Made by a program: the position numbers and the translations under genes
Shown: piece after piece, positions 8,579 to 16,204 of the stretch
Position numbering within the stretch: the stretch's first letter is position 1
How the letters are laid out: each line of letters begins with the position of its first letter
Assembly: GCF_003062295.1 (NCBI RefSeq)
Contig: NZ_PYCN01000010.1
Coordinates: 1-64,000 of the forward strand
Source: Bradyrhizobium algeriense
GTDB taxonomy: Bacteria; Pseudomonadota; Alphaproteobacteria; Rhizobiales; Xanthobacteraceae
Direction: 5' to 3'
Length of the DNA: 64,000 bases
The notes under the pieces: model-generated
What the model was told of the DNA's origin: nothing
The model's database searches: none
What the model saw: the letters and a program-made list of their open reading frames with translations, nothing else

Positions 8579-8643
8579 CGCCGTTGCCAAGCGCGACCCA
8601 TCACGCGTCACTCAACCAGAGAAATGGAGGGGGAGCGTCACAG

Positions 8644-10047
8644 ATGCGCCGCCTGCTGATCACTCTGCTTGCCATCGCCGCTGCCACTGCGGGCACATTC
8701 CATTTCTTTCCGCACTGGAGCGGTGCGCCGGCCCAGCCGTCCTACCGACTCGCCAAGGCAAACGAAGGCGAAATCGTTGCCACGGTGAACGCGAGCGGCA
8801 CCATCAATCCAACCACGACAGTCATCGTCGGCTCGCAGCTCTCGGGCCAGGTCGTCGAGCTCCTTGCCGACTACAATTCCAATGTGAAGGCGGGGCAAGT
8901 GGTGGCGCGGCTCAATTCGGACCAGATCCTCGCCAAGCTCGATGCGGCGCGCGCCGATCTTGAGCAGGCCCGCGCCAAGAAGCTGGTGCAGAAAGCGCAG
9001 ATCGAGCGCGTGCGCGCGGACACCGAAAAGGCCCGAGCTGCCGAGGCAGAGATCGAAGCGCAGATCGCCCGCAACGGGGCGCTGCTCGCCGACGCCGAGC
9101 GCACTTACCAGCGCCAGAGCGAGCTGCGCGCGCGCGGCGTCACCGCCGAGGCGACGCACGATGCGGCCCGGACGACACGCGATGCCCAGCGTGCCAGCCT
9201 CGACTCGGTGAAAGCGCAGCTCAAATCCGCCAAGGCGCAGCTCGTTGGCCTCGAGGCCGATCAGCGCGTGGCAGAGGCGCAGCTTGCAGCCGCGGCCGCG
9301 CAGGTCGCCGCGCGCGAGGCCACGGTCAGACAGATCGAGGTCGATCTCCGGAACACGGACATCCGCTCGCCGGTTTCCGGCGTGGTGGTTCAGCGTCAGG
9401 TCGAGCTTGGTCAGACGGTCGCGGCCGCGCTGCAGTCGCCGACCTTGTTCCTGGTGGCGGACGATCTTCGCCAAATGGAGATATCCGCCAATATAGACGA
9501 GGCCGACGTCGGCCGTATCAAGCCGGGCCAGCGCGCGACGTTCACGGTGGGCGCCTTTCCCGGGCGAACCTTCGAGGGAACCGTCAAGCAGGTGCGGTTG
9601 GGGTCGCAGACCATACAGAACGTGGTGATCTACACGGCAATCGTCTCGATCGAGAATCCGCGTCTCGAGCTGCTGCCGGGAATGACCGCCACGCTGCGGA
9701 TCGAAACCGACCGGCGCGACGGGGCCGTGCAGGTCCCAAGTGCCGCCTTGCGCTGGCGTCCCCCGGCGACCAGCGACATCTCCGGCGCACAGGTTTCGCA
9801 GTCACAAGGAAGCAGTCTGTCCGGCGAGCCGAATGCCGCCCTCGTCGAACGCAATCGGGCGACGCAGCCTGGGCGTGTCTTCGTGGTTGGGCCGGACGGC
9901 AAGCCGCAAGGGGTCACGGTCCGCATCGGCGCAACCAAAGGAACAGCAACCGAGATCGTATCAGGCCTTGAGCCCGGCCGCGAGGTGATCATCGGCGGCG
10001 GACCGCGCACCGCCGAGGCGAAGACCACGCCACCCGGCAGCTTGTAG
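8644..10047 (+). CDS. periplasmic adaptor of a MacAB-type exporter (MacA-like)
   Basis: A 467-residue HlyD/RND-type membrane fusion protein. Residues 1-24 form an N-terminal membrane anchor. A lipoyl half-motif follows (NASGTINPTTTVIVGSQLSG ... NVKAGQVVARL). A long charged alpha-helical hairpin, about 90-225, is rich in Ala, Glu, Gln and Arg, and the second lipoyl half (IRSPVSGVVVQRQVELGQTV) and beta-barrel follow. It should link the ABC permease to an outer-membrane channel. The start at 8644 is supported by GGAGGGGGAG upstream. The ABC ATPase gene follows 10 bases downstream. No TolC-like gene is in the window, so the outer-membrane partner must be elsewhere. Confidence 0.88.
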   Translation: MRRLLITLLAIAAATAGTFHFFPHWSGAPAQPSYRLAKANEGEIVATVNASGTINPTTTVIVGSQLSGQVVELLADYNSNVKAGQVVARLNSDQILAKLDAARADLEQARAKKLVQKAQIERVRADTEKARAAEAEIEAQIARNGALLADAERTYQRQSELRARGVTAEATHDAARTTRDAQRASLDSVKAQLKSAKAQLVGLEADQRVAEAQLAAAAAQVAAREATVRQIEVDLRNTDIRSPVSGVVVQRQVELGQTVAAALQSPTLFLVADDLRQMEISANIDEADVGRIKPGQRATFTVGAFPGRTFEGTVKQVRLGSQTIQNVVIYTAIVSIENPRLELLPGMTATLRIETDRRDGAVQVPSAALRWRPPATSDISGAQVSQSQGSSLSGEPNAALVERNRATQPGRVFVVGPDGKPQGVTVRIGATKGTATEIVSGLEPGREVIIGGGPRTAEAKTTPPGSL

Positions 10048-10057
10048 AGAGGACACC

Positions 10058-10813
10058 ATGTCGCTCATCGAGACCGAGCAGCTCACCCGCGTCTATCGGC
10101 TCGGCGACGAAGCCGTGCATGCGCTGCGCGAGGTGACGCTTTCGGTCGCGGCCGGCGAATTCACCGCCATCATGGGTCCGTCGGGATCGGGAAAGTCAAC
10201 GTTCATGAACGTGATCGGCTGCCTCGACCGGCCGACCTCCGGCCGCTACCGCCTCGGCGGCGAGGAAGTGTCGGCGATGAGTCGCGATGCGCTCGCCGCC
10301 GTGCGCAACCGCAAGATCGGCTTCGTGTTTCAGCAGTTCAACCTGCTCGAGCGTCTTGATGCGCTTGGAAACGTGGAACTAGCGACGATCTACGCCGGCG
10401 AGGACCGCAGGCGACGACGCGACAAAGCCGCGGCCGCACTCACCCGCGTTGGCCTCGCCGAGCGCCTGCATCATCAGCCGACACAGCTCTCGGGGGGCCA
10501 GCAACAGCGCGTCGCCATCGCCCGCGCGCTCGTCAACACACCAAGGCTCTTGCTCGCCGATGAGCCGACCGGTGCGCTCGACAGCCGCACCTCGCTCGAG
10601 CTGATGGCGCTGTTCCAGGAGCTGAACAATGAAGGGACGACCGTTGTCGTCGTCACCCACGAACCCGAGGTGGCGCGGTTTGCGTCGCGCCTCGTGCGTT
10701 TCCGCGACGGTCGCGTGCTGAGTGACAGACTACAGCGCCCGGACGATGCTGCCGCCGAGTTGGTCGCAAGCCCGGTCGAGATCATGCCAGACTTCGCGGA
10801 GACGGCAGCATGA
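10058..10813 (+). CDS. ABC exporter ATPase (MacB N-terminal/LolD type)
   Basis: A 251-residue ATP-binding subunit. Walker A is GPSGSGKS near residue 41, the Q-loop is FVFQQFNLL, the signature is LSGGQQQRVAIARAL near 146, Walker B is LLLADEPTGALD near 166, and the switch His is VVTHEP. This is the MacB/LolD/FtsE subclass that powers mechanotransmission exporters. In classical MacB the ATPase and permease are fused; here they are separate genes overlapping by 4 bases (ATGA at 10810-10813), which suggests translational coupling. It forms one operon with the adaptor and the permease. Confidence 0.92.
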   Translation: MSLIETEQLTRVYRLGDEAVHALREVTLSVAAGEFTAIMGPSGSGKSTFMNVIGCLDRPTSGRYRLGGEEVSAMSRDALAAVRNRKIGFVFQQFNLLERLDALGNVELATIYAGEDRRRRRDKAAAALTRVGLAERLHHQPTQLSGGQQQRVAIARALVNTPRLLLADEPTGALDSRTSLELMALFQELNNEGTTVVVVTHEPEVARFASRLVRFRDGRVLSDRLQRPDDAAAELVASPVEIMPDFAETAA

Positions 10814-12042
10814 CGTTTGCTGATGCGGGCATCTCTGCGCTCGACGCACTGCGGCTGCACAAGCTGCGCAGCTCCCTGACGATACTTGGCATCATCATCG
10901 GCGTTGCATCCGTGATAGCGATGGTGGCGGTCGGCAGCGGTGGACGCGAGGAGGTCGCGGCGCAGTTCCGCAGCCTCGGCGCCAACCTGCTCGTGGTCAT
11001 GCCGGGCAGCATCACCAAATCCGGCGTGGGCCTCGGCTCAGGCTCCGCTTCCTCATTGACCGACGAGGATGCAGCGGCTGCCGTGCGGGAAGTGCCGTTG
11101 CTGCAGGTAGCCGCGCCATTCGTTCGCGAAAATGCTCAACTGATCGCTGCCGGCGTCAACTGGTCGAGTCTGGTCTACGGCGTCGATCTTGGCCTGTTCG
11201 AGGCGCGCGAATGGGACGTGGAATCGGGTCGACTGTTCGCGCCGGACGAGATCGCCCGCGGGGCGCAGGTGGCGTTGATTGGGCAGTCCGTGGCGCGCGC
11301 GCTCTATGGCGGGCTCGATCCGGTCGGGCAGGAGTTGCGGGTGCGCAATGTGCCGTTCCGCGTGATCGGCGTGATGGCAAGAAAGGGCCAATCCGCCTGG
11401 GGCCACGACCAGGATGATGTCGTGCTCCTGCCGCTCAACACGGCGCGCCAGCGGGTGATCGGCCGCAATGCAGCCAATTCGCGCTCGGTCGACTCCTTCT
11501 ATCTCAAAGTGCGCGAGGGGGAGAGCCTCGCCGCGGCGGAGAGCGACGTGAAGATGCTGCTGCGCCAGCGTCACCGTCGGCAGCCGATGCAGGACGACGA
11601 CTTCACGGTCCGCAACCTCGCCGACATTGCGGCGACGCAGGAGGAAAGCGTGGGCACGCTTGCCTTGCTGCTCGCGATCGTCGCCGGGGTCTCGCTCGCG
11701 GTGGGCGGCATTGGCATCATGAACATCATGCTGGTGTCGGTGACCGAGCGCACGCGCGAGATCGGGCTGCGGCTCGCGATCGGCGCGCGTCCACGTGATA
11801 TCCTGAAACAGTTCTTGTTCGAGGCAATCGCGTTGTCGCTCATTGGCGGCGCCATCGGCATTCTGACCGGGATCCTCGCCGCCTGCGCAATCGCGAGCCT
11901 GGCCCAGTGGCCCCTCCTGATTGAGCCGGAATGGATCGTGCTGGCAGTGCTGTTTTCCGGATTCGTCGGCGTGTTCTTCGGCTGGTTTCCGGCGCTGCGC
12001 GCGTCGCGGCTCGATCCGATCGAAGCGTTGCGGTACGCGTGA
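10810..12042 (+). CDS. ABC exporter permease (MacB C-terminal type)
   Basis: A 410-residue permease with MacB architecture: one N-terminal transmembrane helix (about 22-42, SLTILGIIIGVASVIAMVAV), a large periplasmic domain (about 45-280), then three helices of the FtsX domain (about 285-400) with the conserved GIGIMNIMLVSVTERTREIGLR segment. It would act as a dimer with the ATPase and adaptor to push a periplasmic substrate out. Candidate substrates range from small drugs to peptides; the neighbouring micropeptides are worth testing. The start overlaps the ATPase stop. Confidence 0.92.
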   Translation: MTFADAGISALDALRLHKLRSSLTILGIIIGVASVIAMVAVGSGGREEVAAQFRSLGANLLVVMPGSITKSGVGLGSGSASSLTDEDAAAAVREVPLLQVAAPFVRENAQLIAAGVNWSSLVYGVDLGLFEAREWDVESGRLFAPDEIARGAQVALIGQSVARALYGGLDPVGQELRVRNVPFRVIGVMARKGQSAWGHDQDDVVLLPLNTARQRVIGRNAANSRSVDSFYLKVREGESLAAAESDVKMLLRQRHRRQPMQDDDFTVRNLADIAATQEESVGTLALLLAIVAGVSLAVGGIGIMNIMLVSVTERTREIGLRLAIGARPRDILKQFLFEAIALSLIGGAIGILTGILAACAIASLAQWPLLIEPEWIVLAVLFSGFVGVFFGWFPALRASRLDPIEALRYA

Positions 12043-12360
12043 TTGCCGGGCCAGCCTCGTGCTGTCCGATAGTTTGGAGATGCGCGGGCCCAACTTTCAC
12101 GCACGCCCGTGGAACCTGTCACGCACGTCCGTGGAACCGCGTCGTGTACAACCAACTTGTTGGCTTAAGTGTCCGTCGGGTTGGTGCTAAGGTTAAAGGC
12201 GATGAGAGCAGGCGCGCTCGCTACCTTGCTGTCGACTACGCACAATACCCGCGCAGTCGTTGCCGACCGCCCGCTGCGGGCGCGGTGCGGTCAGGCGACA
12301 AGGGCGAACAAGCTGGTGCCGTCGCATGTGACCTCGCGCACAAGAATCCGACGAGTCGAA
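12043..12360. other. gene-free stretch before the ECF sigma gene
   Basis: This interval of 318 bases holds the 22-base-period direct repeat at 12097-12138 described separately. Open frames through it read as N-terminal extensions of the sigma factor without family resemblance. No convincing terminator for the exporter operon was found. Confidence 0.5.
12097..12138. repeat. two 20-base direct repeats, period 22
   Basis: TCACGCACGCCCGTGGAACC at 12097-12116 is repeated at 12119-12138 with one C-to-T change. The 22-base period places both copies on the same face of DNA, as expected for tandem protein-binding sites. The GGAAC within each copy resembles the -35 box of ECF-dependent promoters, but no good -10 partner is seen. 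Confidence 0.6.
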
Positions 12361-12990
12361 ATGCCGGAAATCAAGACGGTCAGCTTCGTGTCGAGCTCTG
12401 ATGAGCGGGTGATCAGCCGATCCATCCGACCGGCAGCCCCAGATGCGGAGACGACGCAGAGTCCCGAGGCCCTGCTGCAGGCCTGCGCCAGCGGCAATCA
12501 GACTGCCCTGCATAGCCTTTATAAGGGAACGGCTCCGCAACTATTCGGACTCGCTCTGCGTATTCTCAGGAGTCGCGAAACAGCCGAGGAAATCATACAG
12601 GATTGCTTTGTTCTCGTTTGGCGCAATGCGCACACCTTCGATCCCAGTCGCGGTGCTGCGATGGCCTGGCTCGCCCGCATCGTCCGGAACCGGTGCATCG
12701 ATGTCATACGACGGCGCGGGCGCGAGGCGCCACTTGATGATGCACCGATTGAGGACCGCGAGGACCCGGCATCGCGTCCGGCCGATCAGGCGGCGCTTAG
12801 TCGCGATGCCCGCCGCCTGCAGGACTGCCTTGACAAACTCGAGGAGGGGCCGCGCAATACTCTCAAGCTGATATATTATGAGGGTATGACGTACCAGGAG
12901 GTGGCAGCCCATGTGGGCGTGCCACTCGGCACCGTGAAGAGTTGGGTTCGGCGAAGCCTGATCCGGCTCAGGGGGTGTTTGGAACGATGA
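12361..12990 (+). CDS. ECF-type RNA polymerase sigma factor
   Basis: A 209-residue group 4 sigma factor. Region 2 (about 48-115) has the LYKGTAPQLFGLALRIL and ETAEEIIQDCFVLVWRNA helices and the promoter-melting segment AWLARIVRNRCIDVIRRR. Region 4 (about 150-205) has LIYYEGMTYQEVAAHVGVPLGTVKSWVRR, the helix-turn-helix for the -35 element. It is followed by its anti-sigma gene with stop and start overlapping (ATGA), the SigK/RskA-like arrangement. The ATG at 12361 was chosen as the first giving a normal family length; a longer frame upstream lacks conservation. Its regulon probably includes its own operon, but no clear self-promoter was found. Confidence 0.9.
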   Translation: MPEIKTVSFVSSSDERVISRSIRPAAPDAETTQSPEALLQACASGNQTALHSLYKGTAPQLFGLALRILRSRETAEEIIQDCFVLVWRNAHTFDPSRGAAMAWLARIVRNRCIDVIRRRGREAPLDDAPIEDREDPASRPADQAALSRDARRLQDCLDKLEEGPRNTLKLIYYEGMTYQEVAAHVGVPLGTVKSWVRRSLIRLRGCLER

Positions 12991-13790
12991 ACTACGTCGA
13001 TACGGAAACGCGCGAGCTACTGGCGGCCGAATACGTACTCGGCACGCTGAGCGGCGCCGAGCGCCGCCGTTTCGAGCGGCTGTTGTCCGGCGACCGTGAC
13101 CTGCGCGATCTCGTGGAACGCTGGGAACAGAGGCTCAATCCCCTCGCCGAGTCGGTCCCGGCCGAGGAGCCGCCTGCGCATGTCTGGGACGAGATTGCCC
13201 GGCAGATCGCGCTGGCACGTGCACCGGCAGCACCGGTACGCGAGGGCTGGTTCGATCGGCTGTGGGACAGCGTCGGCTTCTGGCGCGGCGCGACTGCTTT
13301 GGCTGCGGGCACGGCGGCGGCCTTGCTCCTTTACGTCGTTTCGCTCCCGCAGGGTGTTGGGCCGGAGCAGATTGCGGCTCTCGACAAGCGGCTTGCACGC
13401 ATCGAGGACACAACCAAGGGCCTGGTGGCCTCGCCGCCCACGCACGTGGCGGTGCTGCTCGACAAGGATCAGCGTCCGATGATGACGGCGGATCTCGACG
13501 TTGCCGACGGACGGCTGGTGCTGCGGCTCAACCTCACGCCGCCCCGTGATTTCAACAGCAATGTGCTTGAGGTCTGGCTGGTGTCCCCGGACGGAACGCG
13601 CCGCTCGCTTGGCCTTTTCCCGAGCGAGCGCCCCGGCACAACGACGGCTCTCGTGCTGCCGCACGCCACTGCCGAAGCGCTGGCCCAAGCGGCGCTCGCC
13701 GTCAGCCTCGAGCCAAGGGGCGGCTCGACGACAGGGCAGCCGTCGGGTCCGGTCCTGTTCACCGGCTCGCTCATGCCTGTCGCTCTCTGA
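12987..13790 (+). CDS. anti-sigma factor, RskA/ZAS type
   Basis: A 267-residue membrane protein. The cytoplasmic N-terminus (1-100) carries the anti-sigma pattern LLAAEYVLGTLSGAERRRFERLL. One transmembrane helix lies at about 102-120, followed by a periplasmic C-terminal domain (about 125-267) of the RskA type with LEVWLVSPDGTRRSLGLF. It should hold the upstream sigma factor inactive until a periplasmic signal releases it. The ATG at 12987 overlaps the sigma stop codon, which implies coupled translation and matched stoichiometry. No Zn-binding HxxxCxxC motif is seen. Confidence 0.88.
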   Translation: MNYVDTETRELLAAEYVLGTLSGAERRRFERLLSGDRDLRDLVERWEQRLNPLAESVPAEEPPAHVWDEIARQIALARAPAAPVREGWFDRLWDSVGFWRGATALAAGTAAALLLYVVSLPQGVGPEQIAALDKRLARIEDTTKGLVASPPTHVAVLLDKDQRPMMTADLDVADGRLVLRLNLTPPRDFNSNVLEVWLVSPDGTRRSLGLFPSERPGTTTALVLPHATAEALAQAALAVSLEPRGGSTTGQPSGPVLFTGSLMPVAL

Positions 13791-13913
13791 CAAGGCAGTC
13801 CCACCGAAGCGCGCTTTAGGGTCGGCATCGCCGCGATCGATGCTGCGCGTTCGTGCTTCCGGGCCTAACCGTGTTATGCACGGTGCTCGACAGGAAGCAG
13901 CGACTCACCCTTG

Positions 13914-15389
13914 ATGGCCAAATCCACCCTCTCCTTTGTCTGCCAGAACTGCGGCGCGGCGTATAATCGCTGGCAGGGCAAGTGCGATTCCTGCAACGAG
14001 TGGAATACGCTGGCCGAGGAGGACACGACCGGTGCCACCTCGATGCCGGTGTCGGTCCGCTCCCGCCGCAAGGGCCGGACGTTCGCGCTGGAATCGCTGA
14101 CGGGAAAAAGCAACGACGCCCCGCGCCTGTCCTCCGGAATGACCGAGCTCGATCGCGTTACCGGCGGCGGATTTGTCCGCGGCTCGGTCTTGCTGGTCGG
14201 CGGCGATCCCGGCATCGGCAAATCGACACTTCTCACGCAGGCCACCAGCATGCTGGCCCGCGCAGGCCACCGCGCGGTCTATATTTCGGGCGAAGAAGCC
14301 GTGGCGCAGGTGCGGCTGCGCGCCGAGCGGCTGGGATTGGCGGACGCACCAGTGCAGCTCGCCGCCGAGACCTCGGTCGAGGACATCGTCTCGACGCTGT
14401 CGGAGGGCGCTGTGCCGCGCCTGATCGTGATCGATTCGATCCAGACCATGTGGACCGATACGGTGGAATCGGCGCCGGGAACGGTGACGCAGGTCCGCGC
14501 CTCCGCGCAGGCGCTCATTCGCTTCGCCAAGAAATCGGGTGCAGCGATCATTCTGGTCGGGCATGTGACCAAGGACGGCCAGATCGCAGGTCCCCGCGTG
14601 GTCGAGCACATGGTCGACGCCGTGCTGTCGTTCGAGGGCGAAGGCTCGCAGCATTTCCGGATTTTGCGCGCGATGAAGAATCGTTTTGGCCCGACCGACG
14701 AGATTGGCGTGTTCGAGATGACGGGCCTCGGCCTTCGCGAGGTCTCCAACCCCTCCGAATTGTTCCTTTCTGAACGCGATCTGGGCAGCCCGGGCACGGC
14801 GGTCTTTGCCGGGATCGAAGGCACCCGCCCGGTGCTGGTGGAATTGCAGGCATTGGTGGCGCCGACCACGCTCGGCACCCCCAGGCGGGCCGTGGTGGGC
14901 TGGGACCCGAGCCGGCTGTCGATGGTGCTGGCAGTGCTGGAGGCCCATTGCGGGGTCAAATTGTCCGGCTACGACGTCTATCTGAACGTGGCCGGCGGCC
15001 TGCGTATCCAGGAGCCCGCGGCCGACCTCGCGGCGGCAGCCGCCCTGGTATCATCCTTGGTGAACGCACCGTTACCGACAGATGCGGTCTATTTCGGCGA
15101 GATTTCGCTCTCGGGCGCGGTCCGGCCGGTGGCGCAGACCTCCGCCCGATTGAAGGAGGCCGCAAAACTGGGATTTGGCCGCGCCATTCTGCCCGAATCG
15201 GCTCGCGGCGAGATCGGCTCCGACGGCGGCCTGGTACTGAACAGCGTTGGTGGATTGACCAGCCTGGTCGCCGAAATCGCCGCGCGTGGCAGCCCAAGAA
15301 ATGCCGGGGCCGGCAACCGGGAAGCCAATCGCGAGGGTGTGACGGAGAAAAATGCCACACCGGCGCGATTCCGTCGTGAAAACAGCTAA
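13914..15389 (+). CDS. radA: DNA repair protein RadA
   Basis: A 491-residue RecA-related branch-migration protein. An N-terminal zinc finger (CQNCG ... CDSCNEWNT, residues about 9-32) precedes the RecA-like ATPase with Walker A GGDPGIGKSTL near 100 and the diagnostic RadA motif KNRFG near 258. A C-terminal Lon-protease-like domain without a protease active site (about 290-460) follows. It helps process recombination intermediates and stalled forks. The ATG at 13914 follows an in-frame TTG by one codon. The C-terminus has about 35 residues beyond the usual end. cvpA and purF follow on the same strand. Confidence 0.97.
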   Translation: MAKSTLSFVCQNCGAAYNRWQGKCDSCNEWNTLAEEDTTGATSMPVSVRSRRKGRTFALESLTGKSNDAPRLSSGMTELDRVTGGGFVRGSVLLVGGDPGIGKSTLLTQATSMLARAGHRAVYISGEEAVAQVRLRAERLGLADAPVQLAAETSVEDIVSTLSEGAVPRLIVIDSIQTMWTDTVESAPGTVTQVRASAQALIRFAKKSGAAIILVGHVTKDGQIAGPRVVEHMVDAVLSFEGEGSQHFRILRAMKNRFGPTDEIGVFEMTGLGLREVSNPSELFLSERDLGSPGTAVFAGIEGTRPVLVELQALVAPTTLGTPRRAVVGWDPSRLSMVLAVLEAHCGVKLSGYDVYLNVAGGLRIQEPAADLAAAAALVSSLVNAPLPTDAVYFGEISLSGAVRPVAQTSARLKEAAKLGFGRAILPESARGEIGSDGGLVLNSVGGLTSLVAEIAARGSPRNAGAGNREANREGVTEKNATPARFRRENS

Positions 15390-15552
15390 AGCGGCGTGAC
15401 GCGCCCCGCCCTCGCCGCTATACAACGCGCGCGAAAGGCGGGCGGGATGGTGCAATATCCGGCCTTGCGGGATGCGCCTTCTGCCCCTCACTTGGGGTGA
15501 CCTGACCCGTCGATTCGCTGCTTGAGAACTTACGAGCGGACCTGACCAGCCG

Positions 15553-16182
15553 ATGCCGATAACGATACTCGATCTCGTCCTGCTCGGAGTGATGCTGATT
15601 TCGGGGCTGCTCGCCATGGTGCGCGGCTTCATGCGCGAAATCCTGTCGATCGCGGCATGGGGCGCGGCGGCGCTGGTCACGCTGTATGCCTTCTCGAAGC
15701 TGCTGCCGACCGCCAAGACCTATTTCAACAACGACACGGTGGCGTCCGTAGTGGTGGTGGCCGGCACCTTCATCGGCACCCTGATCGTGGTCTCCGTCAT
15801 CACGGTGCGAATTTCGGACATGATCCTGGATTCCCGGATCGGTGCACTGGATCGCACGCTCGGCTTCCTGTTTGGGTTGGGTCGCGGCCTTTTGATCGTG
15901 GTGGTCGCCTTCCTGTTCTTCAGCTGGCTGGTCCCGGACAAGCAGCGGCCGGACTGGATCACCGGTGCGAAATCCCGGGTGGTCCTGCAGGGAACCGGGG
16001 ATTGGTTAATGTCGCTCTTGCCGGATGATCCCGAGAACACCATCTTAAAGAGATTCAAGAAGAATAAACCGGAAGACGACCAAACTGACGCCGACCAGGC
16101 AGCCCCTGCGTCCGGCGATGGCTACAGTAAACCTGCCCGCGACAGCCTTAAAAAGCTGATCGAGAAACCCGCGGCACGCTAA
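15553..16182 (+). CDS. cvpA: CvpA family membrane protein
   Basis: A 209-residue protein with four predicted transmembrane helices in residues 1-140: LVLLGVMLISGLLAMVRGF, the AAWGAAALVTLYAF region, VVVVAGTFIGTLIVVSVITV and LLIVVVAFLFFSWL. The GF-RE motif after the first helix is typical of CvpA. The C-terminal 60 residues are charged and probably cytoplasmic. CvpA is linked to colicin V production and envelope homeostasis. It sits directly upstream of purF (22-base gap), the ancestral cvpA-purF order also seen in enterobacteria. Confidence 0.92.
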   Translation: MPITILDLVLLGVMLISGLLAMVRGFMREILSIAAWGAAALVTLYAFSKLLPTAKTYFNNDTVASVVVVAGTFIGTLIVVSVITVRISDMILDSRIGALDRTLGFLFGLGRGLLIVVVAFLFFSWLVPDKQRPDWITGAKSRVVLQGTGDWLMSLLPDDPENTILKRFKKNKPEDDQTDADQAAPASGDGYSKPARDSLKKLIEKPAAR

Positions 16183-16204
16183 TTCTGGCCAAGATAGAGA
16201 GGCG

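Larger units (their letters stand above)
7734..8599 (+). repeat. tandem duplication of a micropeptide module
   Basis: The segment at about 7734-8062 is repeated at about 8275-8599. Each copy has, in order, a conserved 5' leader (CGCGAGGCCTGCATCCG, then a GAATTCGTACCGGCAG block, then a tiny ATG-ACA-GCA-ACC-TAA frame), a GGAGAG ribosome binding site, a 42-44 codon gene and a strong GC hairpin. The leaders are nearly identical. The coding parts diverge, but only with in-frame length changes. The copies are separated by about 210 bases that contain a dispersed palindromic element. Confidence 0.85.

Noticed and set aside
12169..12360. N-terminal extension of the ECF sigma factor from a start at 12169
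   Set aside because: The extra 64 residues have no sigma-factor similarity, and the ATG at 12361 gives the usual length.
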